DNA of 64,000 bases from contig JAALGY010000033.1 of NCBI GenBank assembly GCA_032358165.1, positions 1,488,001 through 1,552,000 on the forward strand, written 5' to 3'. The stretch comes from Diplosphaera chodatii. Lineage: Eukaryota; Chlorophyta; Trebouxiophyceae; Prasiolales; Stichococcaceae. The notes under the pieces were generated by a model. It was not told the origin of the DNA and did not search any database. It was given only the letters and a program-made list of their open reading frames with translations. Position 1 is the first letter of the stretch. Each line of letters starts with the position of its first letter. Below, one piece after another: positions 1 to 12,142 of this stretch. A program made the position numbers and the translations under genes.

Positions 1-1343
1 GGGATGTCCAAGGCGGAGATCGCCCGCATGGCGCGCTCGCGCACGCAGCTGTTCTACCTGGCGCTGCCGACCATCGAGTCAAAGCTCAAGTTCCTGCGAG
101 AAGAGGCCGGCATCACCAGCGCCGAGGACATGCGGAAGCTGCTGCTCAAGTTCCCGCGCATCGTGGAGTACAAGACGGAGCGCACGCTGCGCCCCCGCCT
201 CGACTTCCTCAAGCGATACGACATCAGCGGCGCCGACATCTCAAAGGTGCCGACCGCTCCCGCGCTGTGTGGTCCTGAGCGCTCACCTCTCACTGTCGGC
301 CACATGTCGGCAACAAAGCAGTCCACAGGCTGGTGGTTCGCACAGCTGGATGCTGAGGGTTTTGGCAAACTCATCTCCACAGGCAGTTGCTCGTGTGCAG
401 CATCATCCTGTCACGGTCCATCTCAGGGAGGTTCCTTCAAAGGCAACTGCGTGCCGCGGTGCAGGTGGTGATGCGGGCGCCGGCGATGCTGGAGCTGAGC
501 GTGGACGACACGCTGGAGCCGCGGGTGGAGTTCCTGCGCACGGCGGCGTGCGTGCCGGAGGACAGCCTGGCCAAGGTGCTGGTGCGGTGCCCCTCGCTGC
601 TGACGTGCACGGAGGCGCAGATGGCGACGCGCGTCGACTTCCTGCGCCGCGCCGGCGTGGACGACCTGCAGATGGCCAAGGCCGTGGTGGCCTTCCCCCA
701 GGTGCGCCGCGTGCAGGTCCGTCAGGCGCCGTGCGCCCCGGCACGCGCGTGTCCCTGGACTGTCACAGCTGTTGCGTGCGTGTCTGCAATCACGGCGCCC
801 TGCATGGCTGTTACACAAACCACGGCGGCAGTGCGCCATGTGCCTCCCTGAGGAGCAGCAGCAGCCGACAGGGCTGGCGCTGTGCCTGAGGCGCGCCCCC
901 CCGCGCCGCAGGTGCTGTACCTGCGGGTGGACAGCATGGAGGAGCGGGTGCGCTACCTGGCCAGCATCGGCGTGGGCGCGCTGCAGATGGGCAAGGTCAT
1001 CTCCCGCCTGCCGCAGCTGCTGTCCCTGGACGTGGCCAACAACATGGCGCCCAAGTTCGAGTACCTGCGCTCCGAGCTGGGCGGCACCGTGGACACCATC
1101 GCCGGCTTCCCCGCCTACTTCTCCCTGTCCATGCCCCAGCGGATTGTGCCGCGGCACCGCTACCTGCAAGAGGTGCACACCCAGCGGCACTGGCCGTTCC
1201 CGATGACGTTTCTCAAACTGACAGACGAGACGTTCGCGAGGGACGTTGCACGCCGGCCCCTGGACGAGTTCATGGCATTCAGGCAGCACCTGACCGGCGG
1301 CATGACAGCAAGCAGCGGACCAGCAGCCGCACGCAGGGGGTGA
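1..1343 (+). CDS. mTERF-domain protein, 3' part (5' end outside window)
   Basis: Three exons join in phase: 1-246, 465-701 and 912-1343, with donors gtgccg and gtgcgc and acceptors gtgcag and gccgcag. The product is a string of about 30-residue helical repeats, each with a Leu/Pro-containing core (for example KLLLKFPRIVEY, KVLVRCPSLLT, KVISRLPQLLSLDV), the pattern of mitochondrial transcription termination factor (mTERF) repeats. Family members bind organelle nucleic acid and act in organelle transcription, splicing or translation; which organelle is served here cannot be told because the N-terminal targeting region lies outside the window. The C-terminus ends in a short Gly/Ala/Arg-rich tail. 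The ATG at position 4 is probably internal, since the repeat array is already under way there. A TGTAA polyadenylation motif lies 265 nt after the stop. Confidence 0.85.
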
Positions 1344-1810
1344 TGGCCATCGGCTGCTGCCCGGTCAGCCTGTGCAGGGTCCGCGAGCCCGTGTGGCTTG
1401 CTGTGCGCTGCGCTGGGGACAGACTTTTCCTTTGACTGGTATGGGGGATTTGTTGCTTCATGGCAGGCGGATCCTGCATACTCCGGCCTGGCTTCAGATG
1501 AAGAGTAGCTTCCATGCTGCAAACAGCGAGCTGCAATGGGCCACCATCGAGTTGGAGTGTGCGACAGCGAGTTGAGAACTGTATATCACGTGTGGGCAAA
1601 CCCACCATGTAATGTCAGGCAGTCATGACTCCTCGCTAAACAGACCTTGGGACAAGACTAGCCGGCTGAGTGAGCCACTTGAACGTGCCCACCCTCGAGT
1701 GCTCCGCTGCGCAGCATTGCGCAACACTGCGACGGGACGCCAACACAGTGCAGCATGCATGTCGGCTTGCATTAGCTCATGGCTGGACTGCATGAGCAGT
1801 GCGGACGACG
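1344..1810. other. Intergenic: mTERF 3' UTR and RPC3 upstream region
   Basis: There is no supported gene between the mTERF stop and the first RPC3 ATG. The stretch holds the presumed mTERF 3' UTR with its TGTAA motif. The open frames here are short and show no family resemblance. Confidence 0.5.
1608..1612 (+). terminator. Putative TGTAA polyadenylation signal of the mTERF gene
   Basis: TGTAA is the usual poly(A) signal in chlorophyte algae. This copy follows the mTERF stop codon by 265 nt and precedes the RPC3 start by about 200 nt. Confidence 0.45.
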
Positions 1811-4800
1811 ATGCTGTTGGACAGCGCCCACATAGCTGCACTTGCTCTGAACATCATCGAGGAGCATTTCGGCGACGTCGTGCAGGTGCCGTCAGCGCAA
1901 GTCGCAGAAGCTGATGCACATGATCACGATGTACTCAAGATCCATTTCCGCTTTGCCCAGTGATCCCAACTGTCGTATCATGTGCGGTCGGCTGCAGAGT
2001 GCTGACCGCCCCCATGCGCACACGTACAGGCAACCTGCAAATGTTTGCTGGACCGGGGAGTGTCAATGCTGTCAGAAATCGTGCGCCATACAGGTGATTT
2101 GCTGCAACATGCAACCGCCTGGCATGCGCGCCCTGATCATGCACAGGAGAGTGTGTAGTAGGCATGCTGGCCGTCGCAGGTCTGAAGCCTGGAGCCGTGA
2201 AAGAGAGCCTGCTGATCCTTTTGCAGCACAACTGCGTGTCAGTCTGCGCCCAGGAGGTGAGATAAAGCTGCAGTTGCTGGGATGGCAGGTTGCTGCGTAG
2301 TACCTGCAGCTGCCGCCGCGGATGCACCTGCAGTGGGCTGCAGAGCTCCTGCTCACATTGGCAACCATGCATGTCTGCAACATCGGATGGGACGAATCAG
2401 CAACGAGCACAGTGTCCTGCTGTGCGCTCCGCAACAGACGTAAGCCATGTCACCACTGGCCATGATGCCGGAGTGCCGCTAAGCATTGTACACCACCACT
2501 TACACCACTACTTGCAGCATCCTACAAAGCCTGGCGAGGTGCAACACATCTACGGGGCGAGCGCAGCGTCCATCGTCCAGCGGCTCAGGTACTTGATCAC
2601 GTGTGCCTGTAGATGAGGCAGTGTCGGCAAGATATCGTACACGAGTTCAGGGTGAACAGGCGTTCGAAGCAGGGCATGGTGCACTTCACATGCGTGCCGT
2701 GCAGGATGCCGCACATCCTGCAGTACATCAGCGAGCAGTATGCACCGCCGCCAGAGGTGAAGGTAGAGAACGGGCACTTGGACCAGGACGGCGATGTGCC
2801 GGCCCCGCAGACAGCAGAGCTGATGACGGCCATCATCACTGTGCTGCTGCAGCATGGCCGTCTCAGGTATGGCGTCAGGCGGCCACATGCACTAGACGTC
2901 CTGTTGTGGCATTCATCTCCAGACATGAGCATGTTGGAAGTGGCAGCAGAAGCTGATGTTTGTGAAAACGGCATGAAGCCTTCAGGTTCACGGTGGTGCA
3001 CTGCATGTGCAGGCCATCGCAGGCAGTCAGCGGCGCGGCAGCCCAGCTGCGGGTGGACGCCGCAGCGTACAGCAGGCAGCTGCACGCCGCCTTTGCGCAG
3101 CTGGTGCGCGAGCGGTGCGTCGAGCGCTGCCAGCCGTGCGACCTGCCGCGCGTGGCGCCCCGGGTGAGCAGGGGCACCCCGCCCTGCTCTGGACTGGACA
3201 GCATGGTGTCAGCGCAACATTTTGGACATGACATGCTGAGCAGCGTGCGCTGTCAGAAGCCTTGCTGTAGCACACCGAGGCGCGCAGGGCACTGGCTGAC
3301 TTGGCGCTGCACACCCGCAGCCGCACCCGGCTTCGATGCAGCGGCGGGGGGCGGCGCAGCGGCAGCGGCAGCATGCAGACCAGTCTGTCGAGGCGGTGCG
3401 CGCGCGTGAGGCCGCCGCAGCGTTTGAGCTGCAGCGGTTCAGCCTCGCGGAGCAGCCGGACACCATGGGGGTGCCTGCCAAGCGGCGGCGACTCGACATT
3501 GCGCTCGGCACTGGTGCGAATGCTGCATCGTGCTGTCGCACTGCTCAGCACCATCGTTGTGTTGCTGTTTGTAGCTGCGCCCAAAGAGGTATATTTATAT
3601 GCAGCTGCACGTATGGCAGGAGGTTCTGGCAGGAGGTTTACAGGGGCAAGGTATTTGTGCTGGCTGCAGACATCAAGCCGGCAATGAATGGCCTGCACGA
3701 CCAACCAGACGACAGCCTCCTGTGGCGCATCAATCAGCAGGAGTTCAGCGTGCGCCTGCGCAGCTCTGCGTGTGTGGCGTACATCAGAAACCGCCATGAC
3801 CCTGTTGCGGCCGCGGTGGTTGCAGCATTGCTACAGCAGCCGCAGGGGACGGACCATGCCCCCTGCCAGGTGTGCAGCTCCCGCTTGAGCCTTGGCGGCC
3901 TGCCTGCTGGGGATTGGCAACCACTGGAATCCTGCTGATGCCTGCATGTGGTCCCCTTGTATGCAGGTCATCACTCAGGAGTCTGGGGAGGCATATGAGC
4001 TGACACAGCCGCAGTCAGAGCAACAGATCCTGCACGCTTGCCGCGCTTCCGCAGCCGGACATGCAGCCCTCACCCTAGAGCAGCTCAGACGTGTCTTGAA
4101 GTGAGGCTCCGAGTTTCAAAAGCATGAGGGGGGACATAGGTTTGTGTGTGGCACTGTGTGTGCACAAGCAGAGCGTCTGCACTGTCGACATGTCACAGCA
4201 TGACGCACTGTGTGACATGCAGAGGTTCACACAATTGGGCCTGTGCAGGGGACTGACGAGCAGCAGGGCAGGCAATGTGGTGCGGCAGTCGGGCAGCGGG
4301 GCGGGGGGCAGCATGTACGCCGTCAACCTGACGGCGCTCGTGCGCGTGCTGCGACAGAGGGAGCTGGACGCCGCCCTGAGGTGCTCGTGACTTGCGCGCT
4401 GTTCCCGCTGATTCTGCATAGCGGTTGTGCAGCACAGGTGGCACGCTTGGCTCGTCATGCATGGCTGCTGTTCCACGGCCATCCCGAGCCTGCTCAGCGT
4501 GCAGCAACGCGGGCGCAGGGGCAAGTTCGGGGAGGCGGGGGCGCGGGTGTTCAACCTGCTGGCGGGCGGCGGGCAGCAGCTGGAGCAGCGCACCGTCAGC
4601 GAGCGCGCGATGCTGCCCCTCAAGCTCGCCCGCGAGCTGCTGTACCGCATGCTCAAGGCCCGCTACGTCTCGCTGCAGGTGGGTGCCGCCTGCATGGTGG
4701 CTGCCTGTCCTGCCAGTGCCTCTCCTGCTGACCGATCGAGTCGCTGCTTGGGTTTTCTGACAGCTAGTAAAGTGATCAGGTGTTGATGTGTTTCCTGGTA

Positions 4801-5379
4801 TTTTGCCCCTGGCTGCCAGACTGCTGGCACTGCAGCTCACAGAGCAAGGGATTTTTCCACGCCTGCACTGCGCTGACGGCGTTTGCAACCTTCGTGCAGG
4901 ACGTGCCTCGGTCGACAGACCACGCGCCCTCAAAGACCTTCTACACCTTCCGTGCCAACACCGACAGCGCGTTCCGCGTCATGCAGCATGACACCGTGCA
5001 GGCGCTCCTCAACCTGCGCCTGCGGCACAAACACGAGCGCAGCAAGGCAGAAGACGTGCGCTGCCCTCGTTTTCTCGCTGATCCACATGTTCCCGCCCGT
5101 CTGACAGCCGGCTGCGTTTGATATTGGCACATGGTGTCGCAACTGTGCCACTGTTGGCTGTGGAAGCAGAAAGTTTCGTCGATGGTGGGTTTTCTCATCT
5201 CCACGTGGTTCTTGTGGCTGCAGCTCCTGAGGATGTTGCAGCGGCGGGAAGTACAGCATGAGCTGTACCAGCAGGCAGACGTAAGGGAACAGGTGGAGCG
5301 GCTCAAACAGAACGAGCAGCTGATCGGCAGCCAGGGCCTGCGCCTCATGCAGTCGCTGCAGCTGTTCGCCTTCAGCTGA
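1811..5379 (+). CDS. RPC3: DNA-directed RNA polymerase III subunit RPC3 (RPC82/POLR3C)
   Basis: This is a multi-exon gene for the RPC3 winged-helix subunit of RNA polymerase III, which with its partner subunits forms the initiation subcomplex for tRNA and 5S rRNA transcription. Exon 1 (1811-1885) encodes MLLDSAHIAALALNIIEEHF, matching the family's N-terminal helix. Later blocks follow family order: LKPGAVKESLLILLQHN near 2185-2256, the middle winged helix near 2705-3170, a basic KRRR segment near 3480, SGAGGSMYAVNLTALVRVL near 4290-4380, and a diagnostic C-terminal block near 4900-4990 (DVPRSTDHAPSKTFYTF, compare the family's PxTPDHAPSRTFY). The last exon (about 5232-5379) is a coiled coil ending LMQSLQLFAFS. 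Another ATG at 1791 is in a different frame, so 1811 is the best start. Several internal exon edges are approximate. Confidence 0.9.
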
Positions 5380-6366
5380 CAAGCATGGCACGGGATGCTG
5401 TCTGCGTCCGCCTGCTTGTCGGCAACAGCTGTAGTACTTCATCCTGTGTGCATGCATGCATCTCTGGAGTGTTTGCAACAGCTGCAGAGCCATTCCAGCC
5501 GCGGGGCCTGGGTGCTCTACTGGGCATGGGTTGCAGCGCTACTACGACGTTTCGGAGGGGCCTTCTGTCAGAAGATTTGTGTGCAGAGATCAGATCACTC
5601 GTATTCGGAAGTGGCACTGGCACCCAAGTTGAACCAACCACGTGCATCTGCACCGTGTCGTCCACCTTGAGCTCCTGGGCATGTTGTGGTGCGTGAGAAT
5701 ACCCGTGCCTGTTGGCAGTGGCATGCTGCATGACTATGCTCGTCAGCTTGAGCCATGAGCATGCTTCATCTCCGGGCTGAAGCCGTTTTCTGACGCTTGG
5801 ATGCCTGTCTGGTGCGTGGACCAGATTGTTGCGACGTCATCCCGTGCGCGATGGCACGTTCAAATTCGCGTGCCTGCACTCACACAGCTCCCAGACGTCA
5901 GACTTCTCCACTGTCTCGGTCGCTTCACCCAGACAGATCACGTGCAAAGCAGGCAGAGCTGGACATTGTCAAAACGTGATCGACTTGTCAACCTGCATCG
6001 GGCGGGCTGACCGGCCCGTACTGCCCGGCGTGCGTGCATCACTCCTGCCTCCTCTATCAGTCGGTGTCTGCACGACAGCATGCAGTTTGCCGAGCCAACT
6101 TCTCCAGAGTCAACCAGGGTGATAGCCACTTGACCAAGCAGTTCGGTAAGTTATGAACCTCACCTGTGCATCGTCGATGTCAGCAGCGCTGTTGGGATCA
6201 GATGCGGCGTCTCCTATGACCAAAAGTGCAGCAAGGTGAAGCATACAGCATACAGCATACAGCACAAGACCAGCCAATGTCCGCGATCAGCCCCTTCGTC
6301 GCGTTGATGTGACAACACAACTCACACTGTAACCCTGATGATCTGTTTGGCAAAACGGTGGAGGGC
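5380..6366. other. Intergenic, convergent 3' ends of RPC3 and HOS1-like gene
   Basis: About 1 kb with no supported gene on either strand. The short open frames show no recognisable domain and no exon-like codon pattern. A small tandem repeat of GCATACA occurs at 6241-6261. The region probably holds both 3' UTRs. Confidence 0.5.
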
Positions 6367-9300
6367 CTACCAACAGACTTGGACTCTTCCAGCACATGAC
6401 ATATATAAGATCAACAACACAAGGCAGACCATACCCAGGCGTGCGCTGAAGCTCGTATGCTGTGGTGAGGCGGCGGCATCTTCTGCCTCCGTTCTCATCC
6501 CGTCATCGCTGGCTGCTGGTGCGGCATTGAGACCTTGTATCTGCAGCGGATGGCAAGCAGTGGTTGGCACACGAAACCCTGGCACCGTTTGAGGGTGCCT
6601 GTGTTTGATGACAAGAGACGCATGGTCAGGGTCCCCATGCATGGACGACCGTGCGGTCGCAGACTTCTCGCCATTCGCTGCAAGACATGCCTGCTGCTGG
6701 TGTAGTACTGGCAAGTGGAACGAGGCCGACGCAGCAGCCCCTGCCGGCAGCAGCTTGCGTGCCGCTGATGCGATGGCGCGCCGCTGCCGGGTGACGGCCT
6801 CTTCCTCCTGCAGCGTGCCTGCAGACGCACCAGGCCAGCAAGTGATCGGTACATCGTGAACAGAAAACATTAGAAACTGCATCTTGTTGTGCAGAGCGCA
6901 TTCACATGCCAGGCATACAGTTAGTCAGTCGTTAACACATCAGGCTGCCGAGCAAGCATGTGTACAATGCCTCCTGTGCGCACAGCTGGTGCTGCTTTTG
7001 CAGGGCATGAGTCATGCATTAGTCCTGTTACATGACACCAGTCGTCGTGCTGTTTCAGGCCCGGCGTGATGACAGCGGACCCACCGTGTGCCAGCGCCTG
7101 GTCCAGGGCGGAGCTGGCTGCCACGCCAGCTGCAAGCGCGCCGCGCTGCAGCAGGAACAGCGGCAGGTGCGCACCTGGGATGCGGCCTTCCATAGCCGAG
7201 TGTGTCTGCAAGAGTCGGCAGGTTGAAAGTCTATCGGACACATGTCTTGACTTGCTCAACTGCGGATGTCTTCGGCTGCTCGTGTTGTTCAACCTCATCT
7301 GTCCTGCTTGATCGTGTCATCAAGCACCCCGCGCTGCACATTGCAGCCCAAGCGCTGCACAACAATGCCACCCAAGCGCCCCAGAGGTGGACAAGTCGTG
7401 GTAAACAGCCGACAGCTGACAGGCGCACCAGCCAGCCCAGCAGGGCGTGCTCCACAGCCGGCGGCAGCGGCAGCTGCGACAGCGCCTGCACCTGGCCATT
7501 CTCTGCCGCCCACTCCGCAAGCTGCATGGCCAACACATCGCCAGCTGCTGTGCTACTATCCGGCCCGCAGGCTGGGGACTCCAAGAAGCGCTGCACCTGC
7601 AACACCAACAGGAGCGCATCTGCTGAGCCACAAGCAGTGCAGCTATGACTGGTCACGCCAACACCAAATCGCCAGCCGAGCTTGCCACCAGGCAGACTGA
7701 AAAAGCAAGGGCATGCACGACAACACCTGCTCGCGCTTGCAACAATAAGCGCATCAAGGCGAGCCACGCTTGTCGGAGCTGGGCCGCGGGGCGGCGCACC
7801 TCGACCACGGCGTCGGTGAGCAGGCCCTCCGCCAGCCGCACGTCCAGCAGCGCCTGCGCCTGGGGCAGGTCGGCGGGCGGGGCGCCGCGGCACCGCTGCA
7901 TTGCCAGCGCCACGCCCGGCGCCCCCCGCCCCGCCAGCGCCCCCACCACCCGGAACGGCGTCCGCGGCCCCGCCGCCCCTGGCCGCCACCCGCACACGAT
8001 ACACATATCAGACGTGCACTGGCACCAGCGGCAGCGTGCCCAGTACTTTATCACTCAGTGAGCACACGCAACCCGTGCGCATGTGTCCGGGCAGTGCCTT
8101 GCACAGCTTGCTGACAGTGCGCAGAGCACCACGCTTGGGGGCAGGGTGGTAAGCGTCATGTGCAGGCAAACACAGCAGTCCTGGCTAGGTTGCGCAGATG
8201 TCAGCTGTGCCGCATGCGCAGCCGATCAGGGGTTGCAGACGCCAGCGCACCGGGCAGCACACGGCAGGCCAGCTCCAGATGCTCTGCTGCGTCCTCGCCG
8301 CGTGCCGCATCGTCTAGCCAGAACGCTGCCTGCCAGGTGGTGACGTCCGCCGATGTCACACCAAATGCCTGCCTGCAGGCTCACCAACGGCGGCAGGTGT
8401 GGCAGGCAGGTGAGGTGAGTGCAGTGAGCGAGCAGGGCTGTCAGCAGTTGACCCTAAAATTGTGTGCTGGGCAATGTCGGCTGTTCGGAACCACACCTGA
8501 TGCTGTCTGCACTGATGTTGAGCCCCGCATCGGCACAGGCATACACCAGCAGCGCCAGCTTTGCACGATGCGCCTCCGCGTCTGGGGACCCCGTCACAAA
8601 AGTTTCCACGGCCTTGTCCAGGCTGCTGAAAGGGTATGCTGCCACCTCACATCCCTGCAAACAAGCACTGCCTGTAAAACATATCTGTGTGCCGACGGTC
8701 AGTGTGCCGGCACACAGCAACAGCAAGTCAGAAACTGGATGTCTAGCTGTTGGCAGTGCACTGCTCTTGCTGCACGCATTGCACCATGTTGACAATATAC
8801 TGCGCAGCCGTGGGCGCACTGCCTGTACACATGCACCCAGGGTGCATCTTGCGACTTGACCCACCGCCTCGCGCAGGGTATGCAGCAGCTCCGTCAGGAA
8901 GAGGCCCTGTGGCGCGGCGGCATCCCGGCGGCGGTTCACCACGCTGCGCCACTCGGCGTCGGATGCGTAGCTGCCCCAGCGGCGGCCGCTCGAGCGCATG
9001 GCATCGGCGGCCCACACCGCAGCTGAGGCCGTCTGCTGCAGCCGCTCCACCTCTGCCACATCAGCAGCCTCCTCACTGCAGGAAAGGTTTGCGCCATCAG
9101 CAGCCAAGATGCGCAGTGATGCAAGTGCCTTGATCCCGGATGCCGAAGCTTGGAGAACACGGCCAGAAGAACCTGTCATTTACTTGGCCCAGCAACAGAA
9201 GTCAAGGCACACCTGGATGTCTGAGCAGCTGGCTGCTCAGCCTGTGCAAGGGCATGCAGCACCAGGCCCAGCGAGTGCAGCCGGCCTGCCTCAGTGGCCA

Positions 9301-10159
9301 GGACCGTTGCTGATGAGGCCGATGTCAAGTCCTCCTGCTGCAGCGCCTGGACAGCATCATTTAAAAGCATGTCTACATACTGTCTGGTTGGAGGATGGAC
9401 TGAATTCTGCCACCCCCAACAGCTGCAGCTCGCGCAACCCAGCAGTACTTCAATCTGCAGGGAGTTCTGCGCAAGGCTGCATGGTGCCGGATTCTAAAAG
9501 GCCGACAGAGTGCGAGCACAGGAAGGTGCACTGTCGATGTGACAAGGCACCTGCAGCAGGCGGGCCCGGGAGGTGAACAGTGCACGGTGCGCCCACTGCT
9601 GCATGCACCGCCCATCCATGAGATGCGCGTCCACCGGGTCCGCACTCGTCAGAAAGGGGTCGCTGCACACCTGCACGGAGGTCCACACATACCGTCAGCA
9701 TGGCTGACGACGGCCATGGACAATATGTGTGTGTCCTGGAGCGCCACGCGATCATACGAGCTCATGTGTTTGCAGTGACTGCACACCTCGACCATGTAGT
9801 CCACCAGCAACTCGCCCAGGCCCTGCTCTAGCGCGACGTCAAACCTGCGGAGCAGCACGTGCATGATGCAGTTGGTGTTATGCCACGTGGTTGGAGGAAG
9901 AGTACAATGAAAGGCCCTGCTGCAGCCTTGTGTCTTGCGGCGCTGGACTTGGTGAAGCAGAATAGGTCGTCACAGCAGAGACTTACAGCGCATGCAAGAT
10001 CGCCACATCATCATGCGGAGCAGCATGCGGTGGCGCAAGCCCTGCAGCGCTGCACTGTGCGTGCAGAGTGTGCAGCAAGCGCTGGCCTGACGCGTCACGT
10101 TGTGTCAACCAGCTGCCGGGCCGACTATCGGCAAGCGCATCCAATGCCGCAGCGGCCAT
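6367..10159 (-). CDS. HOS1: HOS1-like protein with ELYS-type domain (nuclear pore / E3-related)
   Basis: Exons read on the minus strand line up with plant HOS1 along most of its length. HOS1 is a nuclear-pore-associated RING E3 ligase involved in mRNA export, cold response and flowering. The clearest joins are the exon ending near 9990 with the exon starting near 9845, giving HALFDVALEQGLGELLVDYM, and then VCSDPFLTSADPVDAHLMD near 9668. The ELYS core is encoded near 8535-8660 (YPFSSLDKAVETFV then AKLALLVYACADAGLN). Next come a TSADVTTWQAAFWLDDAAR block near 8300-8360, a GALAGRGAPGVALAMQRCRG block near 7900, a VQRFLESPACGPDS block near 7560, and a RQRRAIASAARKLLPA block near 6770. The ATG at 10159 is the best start seen, with another in frame at 10177. 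No RING finger was found before the ELYS region. The 3' end at 6367 is the first in-frame stop and is uncertain. Confidence 0.8.
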
Positions 10160-10625
10160 CACCGTAGCACCCTGCATCGGTGCTCGGAATCGAACGGGTG
10201 CACGCAGGTTAGACACCGCCGCTGATCAAAACTTCTCAGCTGAGCGATGCCACGCACGCGATGTCTACCTGATCAATCTGCGACCGATCAGTTTCACATA
10301 GCGAACACCATCAGATGGGCCTGCAAGTTGTTTGAGGCTGCGAAGAGACGCCTGGCAACGAGTAAGCGATCCACTGCGTCTGTAAACTTTAGACGTGTCT
10401 GAACCGAGTGACTTGACACGTTCCTGTCAAAGTCTTTCGGCAGTTCGTCCCCATGAAATGGTGGCGAGGTTGCAGCCTGCTACCAAAACTGGCTGGTCTA
10501 CATCTCCGTTTGCACACGCCATGAGCCACTGTAGCAACTTGAACAGCGTCTGGAGATACCCGTGCATTCCTCTGCATAGGTCAAGGCGCTCAGTACGCCC
10601 ACACGCCGTGCACAGCCACCCCGCA
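10160..10625. promoter_or_regulatory. Divergent upstream region between HOS1-like and LOG genes
   Basis: The two genes point away from each other and share at most about 470 bp. No convincing TATA box was identified. A weak tRNA-like fold on the minus strand near 10166-10250 was considered and rejected. I looked here for a missing HOS1 RING exon and saw no RING-type Cys/His spacing. Confidence 0.4.
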
Positions 10626-11911
10626 ATGGCACAGGCGCATCCTGGCGGCCGATCGGCAGAGGAGATTGGCACAGGCGTTAAGCCGCACACACAAACGCCC
10701 TGGAGGAGCAGCAAATGCAGCAGCAGTCGCTACAGCCGCATAGCTGTGTTTTGTGGTGCCAGCGAAGGCACATCGCCTGTGTACATGGAGGCAGCGCAGG
10801 CAAGTGTGATCGCTGCGCTAACCTCCAGCAGACCCTGCAATATATGATCTGCACATATCAAAGTGATACACGGGGAGCAGCATGAGGTCCTACACCCGTC
10901 CAAGCTGCATGAACGCATGCAGCAGTAGACCAATGGCCAAGATTGCGGTGCGCAGGCGCTAGGGGAGGAGCTGGCACGCCGCGGATTGGGTCTGGTCTAC
11001 GGCGGCGGATCCGTCGGCCTTATGGGCAAGCTCGCGTCCACGGTGCTGCTCACCAGCTGGCGTTTCACCAGCAAATCCTGCTATTGTGCCAGGAGAGGTG
11101 CTGTGTAGTGAATGTATATAAACAATAAGCATTTGCCACCAGACTCGGTGCACACGGCGCTGACAACACCCTCGGTGCGCCAGGTGCATGCACTGCTGGG
11201 TGAGGGGTCTGTGATTGGCGTCATCCCAGCAGCTCTGGAGCCACGCGAGGTGTCTGGCGCAGCAGTTGGTGAGGTCCGCATCGTGCCGGACATGCACACC
11301 CGAAAGGTGTGCGCCTACAAGAGCCCGTCGCTTTGGACGCTGTCAACAAGCATGCTGACTAAGCATTGCTTCCTCATGGCCTGCTTGCGTTTGCAGGCAG
11401 AGATGGCAGCGGAAGCTGATGCCTTCATATGCCTCCCTGGCGGATATGGGACACTGGAGGTGAGCTGTCATTGACAGGCCTCATGTTCAAAGAGCCCAAA
11501 GAGACCTGCGTCTCACAACGCTCGAACAGGCTGCCCTGCTTGAAAGGTCCTCAAGTGCAGCGCAGGAGATGCTAGAGATGGTCACATGGCTGCAGCTGGG
11601 CTTCCACCAAAAGCCTGTAGCACTGCTCAACATCAGAGGGTTCTATGAGCACCTGCTCGGCTTCTTTGACCATTGTGTGACTGAGGTGAGCGGAGACTTG
11701 CGCTGTGGGACCCTTTGCTCGTTTGCAGGAGGTCTTGAGCAGGACGATGGATATGGTGATGTGCTGGCCGCAGGGCTTCGTGAGACCGTCCAGTAGGAAG
11801 ATGCTCATCTGCGGCAGCACACCAGCCGACGTTCTGGACCAGCTGGAGGCCTTTCAGCGTGAGACACTGCTTTCAGGGCTTTGCGCATGCTCGTTTCCCC
11901 CGGTATATTGA
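10626..11911 (+). CDS. LOG: LOG-type cytokinin riboside 5'-monophosphate phosphoribohydrolase
   Basis: LOG enzymes release active free-base cytokinin from its nucleotide precursor. Family motifs appear in order across the exons: [20 protein letters not shown] (10736-10798), [14 protein letters not shown] (10985-11028), the [14 protein letters not shown] block near 11210, and the catalytic [12 protein letters not shown] motif. That last motif is split by an intron: PGGYGTLE ends the exon at about 11460 and [20 protein letters not shown] begins near 11567. The last exon ends in [14 protein letters not shown] followed by a short unconserved tail and a stop at 11911. The ATG at 10626 adds about 37 residues rich in Arg, Ser and Thr before the conserved core, which could be an organelle transit peptide or simply a lineage extension. 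Whether the enzyme makes a signal or salvages modified nucleotides in an alga is not clear from sequence. Confidence 0.88.
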
Positions 11912-12142
11912 ATCAGTTCATCACAGTGCTAGACGGTGTGTATGCTGTGCATCTGCAGCGCCGCCATCCATCATCCAGTTAGCGGCAGACGGCAGGCTTC
12001 CGCCAAACTCGAGAGGGTGATGTGCGGCAGGACACGATGGTGTGTTTACAGGATACACCTGACCAAATGGGGTTGCAGCAGTATGGTTTCAGTTGAGCCA
12101 CAGTGCTGCTTACAGAGCATTCAGCCCTGAAGCCTAAGCAGC

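Noticed and set aside
423..1289. Long minus-strand open frame (288 codons) opposite the mTERF gene
   Set aside because: It is a GC-rich shadow of the plus-strand mTERF exons and introns, His/Arg/Gln-rich with no domain, while the plus strand gives family repeats in phase.
5797..6122. Short plus-strand frames in the RPC3/HOS1 interval
   Set aside because: Three overlapping frames of similar length, none with a conserved motif or splice context; expected by chance at this GC content.
10166..10250. tRNA-like sequence on the minus strand (TTCGATTCC loop, 6-bp terminal pairing, about 77 nt)
   Set aside because: The T-stem has mismatches, no anticodon loop with U33 and a paired stem can be drawn, and it abuts the HOS1 start codon. 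Probably chance; a covariance-model scan would settle it.
9859..10301. Plus-strand frames opposite the HOS1 5' exons
   Set aside because: No family resemblance, whereas the minus strand matches HOS1 across spliced exons.
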